Shown piece after piece: positions 1 through 11,288 of a DNA stretch of 64,000 bases. Source of the stretch: Ramazzottius varieornatus (lineage: Eukaryota > Tardigrada > Eutardigrada > Parachela > Ramazzottiidae); the NCBI GenBank assembly GCA_001949185.1, contig BDGG01000016.1:62001-126000 (forward strand), written 5' to 3'. Made by a program: the position numbers and the translations under genes. Within the stretch, counting starts at the first letter, position 1, and every line of letters begins with the position of its first letter. The notes under the pieces were generated by a model. It had not been told where the DNA came from. It searched no databases and saw only the letters and a program-made list of their open reading frames with translations.

Positions 1-1229
1 TGACTTCTCCCCGTGTATTGACCAGGATGTTTGATGGCTTGATATCTACAAGGGAAGCATCATGCGGTCTCGTTAGCAGAGTTTCGAGGCTAGTAAACGA
101 TATAGGAAAATTTTCTGACACCTGCAAACAGCAAGCCTGTTATAATGGGTAGCTCGCAAGTATGCAAGTGAACGAAAACGAAGCGGGTTTTGAGTCCCGA
201 CTTCCCAGATAAATTTTCCATATTTTCCAAAAGCCGGCTTTTGGAGAGAATCATTAACCCTCCTACCTCGATGCAGGATATTGTGCTTTTCTTTCAGGTA
301 GATCAAGCCCTTCAGGACGCAGGTGGTTATTTTCCCTAGAATGTCTTCTGGTACACGAATTCCTCGCCGTAAAATCTGATCCAATGATCCCCCATCCTTA
401 ATCAACAGAACGGCTTTAAGTTGTCATATTCTTCGGACCGCCAAGATGGAAAACTGCGATACGAATATCCACTAACCATGTATTCCATTAAGATACTGAT
501 TTCCCCGTTATCGTAGAAGGCTCCGTAGAACCCCACAATGTAAGGGGAGTTGCATTCGTGGAGGATCTTCAATTCTGTTATGATCTGGTTGCGAATGGCC
601 GGCTTCACCTCCAGATGTATCAACTGTAATTAAGATAAGGCTACAGCACAGCATTTAATACGTTGCACGATGAGAAACGAGGGAATATGCTGTACGTGTC
701 AAAATGGAAGCGTGGCAAACAACTCGATTTCCCAAGTGGCGCACGCATTCTAATGTAACTGGCTGAATGCGCGCGCCACTGGAAAAACGATCGTGTTGGG
801 CTTGTTCCCAGCTGCCAAGTGTACCTTTCGAGCCATCTCTAGCTGTGATGGTCGATGTCGAACACGAAGCACCACGCCACCGCTACCTACTCCTAGTTCA
901 CCCAGCTTGTCTAGCTCGTCGGCATGAATTTCTCCCATCTTCTGCTTCAACTCCAGGAAGCTCTGAAGACGCTTGCGCTGCAATGTATCCAGTTCCAGCT
1001 CGGCTTCCGCATCGACAGCACCCACGCTCCCTTGCGTTACGGTCTTGTCCCGGTCAACATCGGCAGCTGCTGCCAACAGGTCAAGATCGCCTCCCCCTGC
1101 ACCACCGCTACTGCAACGAAAAACACCTGTCTGCACACGGATCAGGTACAACATATGGAAGAAGGAAAAGAGGGCTTACTTGGGTAACGTCAATCCTGGC
1201 CGAGGCTTCTTCTTTCCCACGGCAGCCAT
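1..1229 (-). CDS. MAP2K1: MAP kinase kinase MEK1/2 (5' part, cut by window edge)
   Basis: Dual-specificity kinase that phosphorylates ERK in the Ras-Raf-MEK-ERK cascade. Five exons can be chained in phase: 1180-1229 (starts [12 protein letters not shown]), about 1003-1110, 477-623, 267-396 and 1-45. The second exon begins at 1110 and ends after MARK near 1007. Visible landmarks are a Gly/Ala/Asp-rich N-terminus, a helix like the MEK negative regulatory region ([14 protein letters not shown]), the glycine loop [11 protein letters not shown], the VAIK-equivalent MARK followed by [13 protein letters not shown], the hinge ILMEYMDGGSLD, and the start of the catalytic loop ([12 protein letters not shown]). 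The activation segment and C-lobe lie beyond position 1. The match to animal MEK is close, so this is not another MAP2K class. MEK1 and MEK2 cannot be separated; most invertebrates have one gene. A hairpin repeat sits in the second intron. Confidence 0.93.
712..809. repeat. Intronic hairpin repeat, copy 1 (MEK intron)
   Basis: The sequence reads aagtggcgcacgc ... gcgcgcgccact with a short spacer, flanked by cccaag and by remnants of the outer arm (aactcg, cgatcgtgttggg). It lies between the second and third MEK exons. Confidence 0.75.
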
Positions 1230-1620
1230 TTCGACACAGAATGTCCTTCGGTTACAGGAAGGTCAGAAGCCGCCTGACATCCAACGTATGACTATATACG
1301 AGAGACGAGACAAGTCCAAACTCCAGAGATCGACGAAAATAACGAACGAAGACGAAACTCGAAAGTCACGAAATCTTTCCTGTTTCATGGGATCGCTGGG
1401 ACTTTTTTGTGACGTCATTTACACAGCTGATTCAAAAAGTTAAAGTCTCTTAGAACTTCAGACGAGCCGCCGTTAGTTCATTCTTTCGTCTTTTAATTTT
1501 CGAGTTTTCGATTTGCGAATTACGATTTACGAGTCTGCTGATTCTTCTTTAAATCTCTTGTGGCCCAAATTGTGGGAGGTGCCGGTCGACGAGCGTACGT
1601 GATCTTCCGAATCCGAATAA
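1230..1620. promoter_or_regulatory. Shared upstream region of MEK and MPG
   Basis: A 391-bp region separates the start codons of MEK (minus) and MPG (plus), which point away from each other. It probably holds both promoters and 5' UTRs. No clear TATA box or other motif could be assigned; tgacgtcat at about 1411-1419 is a CRE/ATF-like palindrome and is a candidate site. Confidence 0.45.
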
Positions 1621-2618
1621 ATGTCTGAGGAGACTACATCGGCGTATTTTGTTAAGAAGCGACGGAAGCAGACGACGAGCGGTTCCGGTGATGACGATCT
1701 TAGCGCCCAGGTTGCCTTTCAACCTACTCTTTCGAATTCGACATTTGGTGGTGCCATCACCATGCTTCCCTCGAAATTCTACGCCAAGCCCTGCCACGAG
1801 CTCGCTAAGGCGCTGTTAGGCAAAATCCTGGTGAGGCAGCTTCCTGGCGGCGAGCTGCTAAAGGGACGCATAGTGGAGACTGAAGGTAGCAGACCGTACA
1901 GTAGATTCTTCCCTTTGAAAACGACACGGAATATATCTGTCAGATATCTTCTTCTTGCAGCCTATCCCGGAGAGACGGATCGTGCTAGTCATTCATTCAA
2001 AGGTAAAACTCCCCGCAATGCTGCCATGTACGCCAAAGCCGGGACCGCCTATGTGTACTTTATATATGGCATGTACCACAATCTCAACGTCAGCGCCCTG
2101 GGTAAGTTCCCTGTTCTGATAACGAAGCTGCGAAACATTCCGTTCAAATTGCTGTTCTGATAGAGCCAGGAGCCGGTGTTTTGATCCGCGGTGTGGAACC
2201 GACGGAGGGCATAGAGACGATGCGAACACTACGGAAGAGTGGTGAACAACTAAGAGTCCACCAGTTGTGTAACGGACCTGGCAAGATCTGTCAGGCCTTT
2301 AGCATCCTGACGGCTACACACAACTTTCACGATTTGACTGCCGGTCAGGAACTCTGGCTGGAAGAAGGTATCCCGTCAGAACAGGATGTACCAATGGATG
2401 TTGTCGAGGCGAGCAGGATAGGCATTGCAGGATATGGTGCAGAATGGGCGCAGAAACTATGGAGGTATTACGTACGGGATTCCGAACACGTTAGTAAGCG
2501 TGACAAGGCGCAAGAACTCAAACAGTTCCGTAAAAATGCTCAAGGAACTTCGAGTAACAAGAAGACGTCGCAGGAAAGAAGTCGTAAACTTTCAGCTGAA
2601 GGGTTAGATGAACGGTGA
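1621..2618 (+). CDS. MPG: DNA-3-methyladenine glycosylase (AAG/MPG family)
   Basis: Monofunctional base-excision-repair glycosylase that removes alkylated and deaminated purines in the nucleus. Three exons join in phase: 1621-1885, 1961-2101 and 2164-2618, giving 286 aa, close to vertebrate MPG. The N-terminus is basic (KKRRKQ, about residues 12-17) and could be a nuclear signal. The fold begins near residue 50 (LPSKFYAKPCHELAKALLGK). The ETEAY motif, with the catalytic glutamate, is formed across the first intron (ETE|AYPGETD). It is followed by KTPRNAAMYAKAG, the intercalating/wall segment YVYFIYGMYHNLNVS, and EPGAGVLIRGVEPTEG. The tail is basic and Ser-rich. All expected active-site elements are present, so the enzyme should be active. 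The start is the first ATG, at the 5' end of the exon. Confidence 0.95.
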
Positions 2619-3150
2619 AAGTCAGAAAATTTCGATAGACGGACAGATAAGTTTTGATCTCTCACTGTAAGTTGTTTCACATTACAGCTCGTCCATGCTT
2701 CCTAATTTCTCATAATATTAACGCAGAGCAGATTTATCTAATACGAAGAAGTTTTACTCTGAGAAACGGTAACTTGACATGCTGTTCAAAAAAGGAGGAT
2801 AAAAGAGACAGTGAAAAAGCAGACGACTGCTAGCGATCAGTCGAAATCCAAATCAGCTTGCAGATTTTCTTTCATCTTCGAATCGGCTGAAGATGTCAAA
2901 GTGTCTTGCGAAGAACTGGTCGATGGGGCTTCTTTCTTGAACATACCAGCTAATCAAATGAAGACACATTACAATACACAACATAGACACATGGTCATAG
3001 AGCTCTCCCGCCCTATTCGCGAGAACACTCGCGAATAGGGCGGAAAAAGTGGAGTAAAATACCACATGACGTACCTAACAGTCCTTGTAATGGACCGGAA
3101 GATGATGGAAGAGCGATGCCCAGGTAAATCTGTCCAATCCTCGTTAACAG
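2619..3150. other. Intergenic between MPG and GET4 (convergent 3' ends)
   Basis: Presumed 3' UTRs of two convergent genes. Apart from the perfect hairpin at 3008-3043, no gene or repeat is visible. Confidence 0.5.
3008..3043. repeat. Perfect 16-bp hairpin
   Basis: Arms ccgccctattcgcgag and ctcgcgaatagggcgg are exact reverse complements separated by the 4-nt loop aaca. It lies between the 3' ends of convergent MPG and GET4. Confidence 0.9.
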
Positions 3151-4672
3151 CTACGAAATGCAAAACAATCTTTCACAGTAACCGGACTTCACTGCATGGA
3201 GCTACAAAGAAACGATTACTATGGCTTTCGCACCTTATCGACCCGCTGGTCCGGCTCGAAGATCTCCGTTATGGCCGCCTGGACTGGGCGATACTCTTCC
3301 TCCGTGGCGTTCCCACTGCAATGACATGATGTCAAGACACAAGACCGAGGTACCTTAAGAGTAGATGATCTCTTGGAACAAATGTACCTCTTGGAACAAA
3401 GGGAGAGAAGGGCCGACAGTAGAGCTAGTATTCGGAAGTTGTACAGCTTGGTCCTGACTTCCGCGTCAGGGTGCTCGGAAATGTACAGCGTAAACAGACG
3501 CTTGGCCACGTCTAACTTTTGCAGAGTGAGAAATCTATGGCACAGAAGCAAGTTAGGAAGCCGGCAAGAGAAATTTGAGGTTTGACTAGAACAAACTCAG
3601 CACTTTAAACGATCACAGCAAAGAGGAAGCAGAGCGTTGTATACCTACTCCATGACGGCAATGGCCAGCAATTTACGATCTGCTGGCTCTTCCGGTACTT
3701 CAACATCGCCATGTTCATCCTTTTCCCGCCCATGATTCTTTTCGTCTTCCGAGGTCTTGAGCGCCTGAAGTGTCCGCAGGCACGATGCAGGATCCAGAGC
3801 TCGTACAGCATGGTACAATGCTAGTTCATAATTCTTCTCTGGAACGCAAAGAAGAAGTTTCACCATTAGTTTGCGTCTTCAAGACTCCGAATTCCTAATC
3901 GTATTTCAGCCTCATGAAAAATCAGAATATCACCGCGCCCTCACAGCAGCATAATCGTACGTACCATCAAAGAGGATGCGTGCAATTTCGGCGTGAATAG
4001 CAGTATGTCCAGCTTTCGTCTCGGGATTTCTCTTCTGCGACCAACTGGTCACCAAATTCAAGAGCAAGCCGCGATCATTAGGCAGGTCGGCCGGAATAGC
4101 CTTATATATTCTCCCAATAGTGCCTACAAGGACAAGAACGCGTCCATTTCAGCCTTGAACCTTCATGCGCGAAGTTCCGGGACGTCGTCGTCGGAGCATA
4201 CGTGGGAACCATCAGGTACATACGTAAATATTTACCTTACCGGTAATTTCTTGCGTGACGGGTAAATTTCCTTTCTCCAGTACTTCGGCATACATCCGAG
4301 CCAGGTCAATCCCACTTTGATTCTGCAAGAATCTTCATTTTAACGCTGAACATGGCAAGTGAACGACCTAATCCAATCTATGCACTTTGTTGTGTACAGC
4401 ATAAATTGAACACAAAAGTAAGTCACGTCGCCATCTCACCAGGTTCAAACGCAGGAATGTTAGACAGCCCTCGGAAAGAAGGTCGGCCAACTGCTGATAC
4501 TTTTTCTGCCGAAGTAACCTGCAACCACAACATGCAATACGGTTCGTGGGTAGGATAGTGGACTTCATCCTCACCGGAAGTTGATGCTCTTATATATCTG
4601 GTGCGCCTCGTAAAAATCCTGCTTCTCGAATGCCGACTGCAGAGATGCTCCGATTTTATCCGATGGATCCAT
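3151..4672 (-). CDS. GET4: GET4 (TRC35), tail-anchored protein targeting factor
   Basis: Cytosolic scaffold of the GET/TRC40 pathway (with UBL4A and BAG6 in animals) that hands tail-anchored membrane proteins to the TRC40 ATPase. Exons 4575-4672, 4440-4518, 4241-4322, 3965-4123, 3649-3838, 3388-3534, 3234-3315 and 3151-3201 join in phase to 295 aa. Recognition rests on the N-terminal FEKQDFYEAHQIYKSINFR (human DYYEAHQMYRTLFFRY), QQLADLLSEGCL, EKNYELALYHAVRALDPASC (human [20 protein letters not shown]) and LFTLYISEHP ... LYNFRILALL. The alpha-solenoid nature fits. An extra acidic/charged stretch (KTSEDEKNHGREKDEHGD) sits in the middle. The last two exons are poorly conserved, so the C-terminus from about residue 250 is uncertain; the family is usually 310-330 aa. 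Confidence 0.82.
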
Positions 4673-5219
4673 TGCAGCTGTTCCTTCGACTCGTCAGACT
4701 CGTCTAGGCAATAATCATGTTTCCCACTAGTAAGAGAGCAGGAACGAGAAGGATGTGGATGAGTCAGGATGACTGCCGCCTGCTCGGAAGTCCTGACTCT
4801 TGGAACGATTAAAAGTTTAGTTCTGGCTTTCCATTAACGAGTTTGCGGTACGTCAGAGATGGCTCTAATCGATATGGGAGGTGGGTTGTATTGGTAGCGG
4901 GCGGTCTGCATGACTCACCGATGATGTGTATGTGTCACGAGGGTGCGATTATGCGAACAGCAGAAAATTTTCTTTAAAGCAAACCAGTTTTCTTCTCGCG
5001 TCTTCGGAAGTTGAACCATCATTCTTCGCCAAGTTCGTTTGGCCATCAAGTAGCCTGTAGCAGTATACATCTAGCTGTTTGGGGCTGTCTGTGATCCTGA
5101 CCTTGTGATTCGAACTTGCAACAGCAGCGGATCCTTTTGGCGATTCGAGCGCATTCGTCGCCTGGATTAGGAGGATCGCTCTTAGCTAACAGGATAACTT
5201 CACCTTAGGTGTCAGCTTG
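4673..5219. promoter_or_regulatory. Shared upstream region of GET4 and CERT
   Basis: A 547-bp divergent intergenic stretch between two start codons, likely holding both promoters. No individual element is recognisable. Confidence 0.4.
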
Positions 5220-8200
5220 ATGCCGTATCCCGGTAGTTTGAACGCCAGCAGCGACATCCAGTTATGGGGCCGTGATGTCAAAGTGTGGCAGGACCTCTCC
5301 AGCTCTCCTCCAACGTCCACACCAGCCGCCGTCCCTGTAGAGGGGAGTCTTCCTCCACCCACCGCGATGAACGCCGACAGCAGCAGCAGTCCTGTCGATC
5401 GTTCGCCGTGTTCTTCGGAAGAGGAAGAAGAAGCGGGCAATGATGCCTCTTCATCCAAGTCGCCCAACAACCCTCTGGAATGTACGGGGAAGCTGTATAA
5501 GTGGACCAACTACTTTCATGGCTGGCAGGATCGTTATATCGTCCTTCGCAATGGCTGTCTCAGCTACTACAAGACACCCAACGATCAGTCCCTCGGATGC
5601 CGTGGTGCTCTGAACATCCGCCAAGCCGTTATCCAGGTGAACCTTCACTCCTCATTTCTGGTCTTTTTTCTTATGTATTACGCATGTCGAAGGTAGCTTG
5701 ATTCGTCCACTATTATAGCCAGTTGTTTCATGAAGTGGATGTTTGTTATTCGTTTCGTCAGGAGAGCAACTGTTTGAGCCGAAGAAGCGAAGGATGGTAA
5801 TGCAGGAGAGAGAAGTCAGATGGGAGGAGGGAGGAATTTTGGATGTTGTTATAAGGTTAAATTTAGCTCCGAATTCGAGAACTTGAGCTGCCCAAGATCA
5901 ACTTGAGGCTGACTTCGTTGACATTGATTAAGCGTGACATATCTTCGGGATGAGGGAAGATTCTGTTACCTCAGCATGTGGCTCTGCTGATGGCAGCAGA
6001 CTCTCTTACGTCTGCTAAATTAGGTATGCAACAGTTATCGGAGGCTAGACAAGAATGAAGGGAGGGAATAAGCGAAGGGAGGACAAAGTCTATGTTGACG
6101 TTTAAGTGCACTTTGGAGTAGCCATTGTACACGTAAGGCAGGACAGTGAGTTCGCTTATGATCTAATGAATGAATTAATGGCCAAGGAGTAAGTATAGGT
6201 AAGGCTAGTGCTGTAGATAATAGACAAACCGCATTCCAACAAGAGATTAAATAATAATTAATACCGTAATTCTTATTGCTTCCAGGCTCACGAATTTGAC
6301 GTTTGCCGCTTCGATGTGACGGTCAACGAGAACCTGTGGTACTTGCGAGCTGAAACTGCCGAAGAACGAGATCGATGGATCACCGCACTGCAAGAGCACA
6401 AGGTATACGAGTATGTTTTGAAGTATCTTAATCCGTCCACATTTCCTTTCTGCTAGGGCTTCTGCGTCGAGTTCAGGTTTAACATTACGACTACGCTAAC
6501 ATGTCAGATCGACCTGGCTGAACTACACTAGCACTGTTCGTGATTAGATGAGGCCAGTTAAGCACGCACCACTTTGGAACAAACCAGGGAATCCTGACGG
6601 GAACCTGGAAGCGTGAGCTTTTAATAGAGCCCGTACATCCATGTGTAGGCACAGAGTGCGTTCGGTGCGAGTTTTTCGGGCTAGCTAAACATACCGTCAG
6701 AAACACATTAGAACAGGTAAACTACGCCATAATGTAGTCGGCCGTCATATGACACGACTGAGCTGCATATTTCACGGTGAAGGTGAACTACAGTGCTGGA
6801 TCGACAACCATCATTCACCTTCCTACATAGTGAAGCATACCTGACACACAATGGAATCATGCGGTACATCATAATACTTTTTCGTACTCTGCAAAAAATG
6901 CCCATTCTGTCGGATGAAATAAGCTCTCTTTTGCAAATCAGAGGAAATGAGGAATGCAAACAGAGGGGGGCGTGTACTTTTTGGCACGATCAGTACCTTG
7001 ATAAGTGAGGTAATTGCATGTTGGATCTTTATGGATCTAGATGATACTGGAGTCGGGATACGGAAGCGAGAGTAGCCTACGCCGCCATGGATCAATACTC
7101 TCCCTCACCTCCGCAGCCAGCCTTTCTACGGCTTCCAGCTCTTCCCACAAGGTGAGCTTCGTACCTTGTTTTGATGAAATGAACAGCTATCGATCTCACC
7201 TGGCTTGTTCGAACACAACCGGAAGTGCCAACAGGGGGATCGATAGGGTGACGGACCTATGAACTTGATGCTATTGGATAGCAGTGTGTATGCCTAATCC
7301 GCCATCTATGTTTAGACGGGCAAGGCTCTGCAAGAGAAGCTGGCGGAAATGGAGACATTCAAAGATATCCTGACGCGACAAGTGGACACACTGCAGACAT
7401 ACTTTGACACCTGTGCCGGCACACTGGCGGCTCACAAGGCCGAAACGCACAAGCTGGAGAATGGCGCCGGTGATTTTGAAAGCAGTGACGAGGAGCTGGA
7501 CGAAACACTGCGAGCACACGACAAGGAGCACCACTGTCATAATCATATGCTACCTCGTGAGTCCCGGACATTGGCCTGTTCTTTCGGGTGCCCTGAGTTG
7601 TGACCGTCGTTTTGCTATACAGATTCCGTACCGTTGGACGTCATGTTACAACATGGCCATCACGGACCAGACTTCAAGGGTGAGGCCATCACCTTTCGGG
7701 CTACCACCACCGGTCTGCTGGAGATTGTCCGCCACTGCTTGGACCTCATGACTCAACGCGAGGACTGCTTGAAGCGTAAACTTGAGAAGGTTGGTCCTTT
7801 TTACGCGCCTCGATGTCAAGGCGGTACCTGAAAGTTATGACTATAAAAGCTCGGCGAACGAACTCGGCAAGATTGTTGTCCCAAGTAGCGCACGCTTTCA
7901 GTCAAAAATATCGACAACATGCGTCACTTGGAAAACGAGCTTGTCTGTTTTCCCAAGTGGCGCACCCTTTCACTGTTATTGGCTAGAAGCGTGCGCCACT
8001 TGGAATTTGATCTTGTCGACCTTGTTTGCCGAGCTTGCACATCCTGAACTCGTCCTATCTTTCTCGATCAATGAGTAATATGGGTGGAACGTCTGTAGGA
8101 AGTAGAACGGCGAAAAAAGATAGATTTGATGTATCGCGAAACGACAGAGGTTGTACGAGGTCTCCAGCAGCAATTGGCCAAGCAGCGACTGTGTGCTGGT

Positions 8201-9435
8201 CCCGAGTACGAAGAAGGTCCCCACAGCGCCATCAAGGAGGATGAATTCTTCGATGCCGTGGAAACGGCGCTGGATAAGCAGGAACGCGAGCTGGACCAAC
8301 GCCTAGGCGCCTCCAGCAGCCCCGGCCATCCTCATGTCCATAACGCCAAAGATAGCAACTCCTCCATGAAGCCGCAGCAGCTCAGTCTTATTTCGCCCGC
8401 ACAGGCCGACGATATATGGGAAGAAATTGAAGAGGTACGCGTTTTATGTTGCATGGAGACTGTTGATTCCTTATCGCGCGATTATCTTTTATTCTTCGGT
8501 GTCTGTTGCAGGTAACGACGGAACAGTTCAAATACGCTTTTCTGGGTGTAGGCGAAGGAGGATGGCAGCTCTTCAACGAGGATGGCGAGATGAAGATGTA
8601 CAAGCGGGAGGAGGAAAAGGATGGTCTGGTGGTCGATCCCCTCAAGGCTCAACACTGCGTCCGAGGCTTTACCGCCCATGAAATGTGCCATTACTTTTTC
8701 AGCCCCGATGTCCGCATGGAATGGGAGTGTAAGATTTCACGGACTCTACCTTTATTTTCTTCGATGTGTTTGCGCATGTTGGGTCTGTTGTAGTTACGGT
8801 GGATAACATGAAAGTTGTGGAAAAGTTACGGGACGACACGTTAATCTTTCACCAGATTCACAAGCGAGTTTGGCCAGCCGCCCAGCGCGATGCCCTCTTT
8901 TGGTCGCACATCCGTAAAGGCGACCTGAGCGGCAGTGAGAACAAGGAGAACAGTAACAACAGCGGTGATAACAACAGCAAGCTGGTTGCCGTTAACAGTT
9001 GGATCGTCTGTAACCATTCCGTCGATGTCCCGCCTGTTCCCGTATGCTGTTCATTCTATTACCTACTCTTTAGTCTTGTGTTTATGTGTCGCTTGTTCTA
9101 CAGACAGGGAAATGTTTACGGGTCGTGCTGACCATCTCGCTGACCTGTCAGACCTTTGTGGACGCTTCCGTATCGCATCTGCCACCCGAGCAAATTTCTC
9201 GTGATCACATCACCACCAAGATTATCTACTGTGCCACTGGTGAGACTCGCTATTTTGATTTTCTGTCGGCTACTGTTTAACCAATGTGGCTTTCTTGTAT
9301 CTTGTAGTTAATCCTGGAGGATGGGCGCCGGCGTCGGTCTTGCGAGCAGTGTATAAGCGCGAATATCCAAAGTTTCTCAAACGGTTTACTCAATATGTCA
9401 AAGAGCAAACGGATAATAAGACGGTGCTGTGGTAG
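5220..9435 (+). CDS. CERT1: Ceramide transfer protein CERT (PH-FFAT-START)
   Basis: Non-vesicular carrier that moves ceramide from ER to trans-Golgi for sphingomyelin synthesis. Exons 5220-5636, 6286-6402, 7041-7151, 7316-7556, 7623-7789, 8099-8434, 8512-8728, 8794-9041, 9104-9239 and 9308-9435 join in phase to 705 aa. A Ser/Pro/Glu-rich leader of about 80 residues precedes the PH domain (about 85-178, [19 protein letters not shown] ... [10 protein letters not shown]), which binds PI4P. The serine-repeat motif follows (about 183-200, [18 protein letters not shown]), the PKD/CK1 phospho-switch. A coiled segment and the FFAT motif EDEFFDAVE (398-406), which binds VAP at the ER, come next. The START domain (about 464-705) ends [21 protein letters not shown]. 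The START loop [17 protein letters not shown] is a lineage-specific Asn/Ser insert. The start is the only in-frame ATG in the exon. Two hairpin repeats occupy the intron at 7790-8098. Confidence 0.96.
7850..8034. repeat. Two tandem intronic hairpin repeats, copies 2 and 3 (CERT intron)
   Basis: Copy 2 (about 7850-7945) reads ccaagtagcgcacgc ... tgcgtcacttgg. Copy 3 (about 7946-8034) reads cccaagtggcgcac ... gtgcgccacttgg with outer arm gatcttgtcgac and cttgtttgccgagc. Together they fill more than half of a 309-nt intron. Confidence 0.85.
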
Positions 9436-10218
9436 CTGGAGAATGCTTTTTTAATTCGATTCTTCCTGCCAAAGTTGACGATCTGCGACGATGTGTACAG
9501 TATGGAGGCCCAGACTGCTTTATTTATAATATTATACTACTCTCGAGATCTACAGGACAGATTTGCATGTACTATTTTGAGTTCTGATTTTGGTCTGTGA
9601 CCTCTGAGTTTACATGACTTCTTGAATGCGAAGTAAGTTTTTATTCAAAGATCCAGGTACACTGCTGTTGCGACTTGCGAGTCAGAACTGCTACTGAAAT
9701 ATGCATCTCGGAAACCGCGCAGGGAAGAGACTACAGTACAGTACACGAGCTATTACAGACATCAAGTTGCCACCGCCAGATGAAAGTCCCACTGTAGCTA
9801 AGATGAGTTGCAACGTCACTTATAAGCGCAGCAGCTGATCAGAACTTTGAATAATTTGGGCAGCCACCATGCTTCTCTATGCTAGCCAACCGTAACCCCA
9901 ATTACGCTATTTTCGAAAATAAGGGGAGCTACGGAAAGCAAAATGTAGTTACACGTCACGAAAGGGGCGGAGCAAGGCCGTAGCTACAGTTGCAAAGTGA
10001 ACGGGAGTGGCAACTCAATCTATAATTGTCCGGCCCGCGTCGTTGAAAACGTGAACTACGGTTAGGAATGAAATCGGTCTGAATGGACACTACCGTTTTC
10101 GCGACGATTTGCAGCACGATACAGTTTTTATGAATGGGAAGATGAGCATTGTTGCCGTGTGCTGTATTTCTTCTTTGTAGTCACCCGTCGTGGGGTCGGT
10201 TACGCAAAAAAAAGGAGG

Positions 10219-10246
10219 TAAAGTTAGGACGTTAAAGTTAGGACGT
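10219..10246. repeat. 14-bp direct repeat, two units
   Basis: The unit taaagttaggacgt occurs twice head to tail without mismatch. Confidence 0.85.
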
Positions 10247-10506
10247 TTCATCGTCGTCCATATAGAAGATCTTGGTTTCGCTGGACCAAGTTGCAATTCC
10301 ACTGTTGGATTCTCGCGACATCGTCACGGACATGTGTTTTCGGAAACTGCGGCTGATAAGCCAAGTGCGTTACAGCTTTTTCCAGCCGCTGAAGGTCTTT
10401 CGTTCTTTCCAGTTTTCACGGCCCTTCGTCCACCGTGATGCGTCTGCTTTCTCCTAGTTCATGAGAGAAACTCTGAATGAAGGTTTTTCACACAACGTTT
10501 CAAGCT

Positions 10507-10561
10507 AGTTCGCGGGAGGAACTTACCTCGCGACAGTTCGCGCTAGGACTTACCTCGCGAC
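10507..10561. repeat. 27/28-bp direct repeat, two units
   Basis: Two tandem units begin agttcgcg and end cttacctcgcgac, differing by a few bases in the middle (ggaggaa versus ctagga). The inner tcgcg words give it dyad character. Confidence 0.8.
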
Positions 10562-11288
10562 TTACGCGAGTTGAGACAGATGTCCCTTGTCAGAAACAAG
10601 TCCGCTGTCCGCGATGTCTTGCGTTTTACTTTTTGCTCACGTAAGTCGTCGTATCCCTTCTGTCAATATAGTCGAAGAAAAACTGGCCTGAATGGAATCG
10701 GCTTGGCCACCTGATTTATGTCTGGATAAATTCAAGTGTAGCCACTGGCCCACTGGTCAGTAGAGGACCCAGGGCTCGTTGTTTCGCCTGGGGGCTCTCA
10801 CTTCCGCAGTGATAATACAGTTTGTATGCTTACCGAATAGCCTTCCAAGGCCTCCGCCGAATACGTCCCCGGCAAGCCATTCGGACGGTGGCATTCCTAC
10901 ATTGATTGACGAATAACGATCGAGATTCGAGATCGACTCTTCGTTAAAAAAACAGTTTAATATTCCTCCAACTGTGATTTTTCCTCTCCTGCTGTGTTAA
11001 CGCCACAGAACCCCCTTACTGCGTTCCTCGTCACGCTGGTTTGGCAGCTTTTTGATATCAGAGAGCTGACGCTCAGGTTATTCCGTTGCAGGAACTAGAA
11101 AGTGGGACTTTCCGGAGGAAACTTGTCGATGGTGTTGCCGAGGACAGGCATATATACCGTACACGTACTATATTGGCTCTAACTACGATGCATCGTCCAT
11201 CTGCCATCGCAATGTGCTAGAGGGAGGAAGCTGTTCCTTTCGCGGGAAGCTGGCGTTGCTGACAATCTGGACTTTACCGAGCTGAAGG

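Larger units (their letters stand above)
9436..11288. other. Intergenic, CERT to ABHD17
   Basis: 1.85 kb between two same-strand genes: presumed CERT 3' UTR followed by the ABHD17 promoter. Small tandem repeats occur at 10219-10246 and 10507-10561. No convincing coding exon was found on either strand. Confidence 0.45.
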
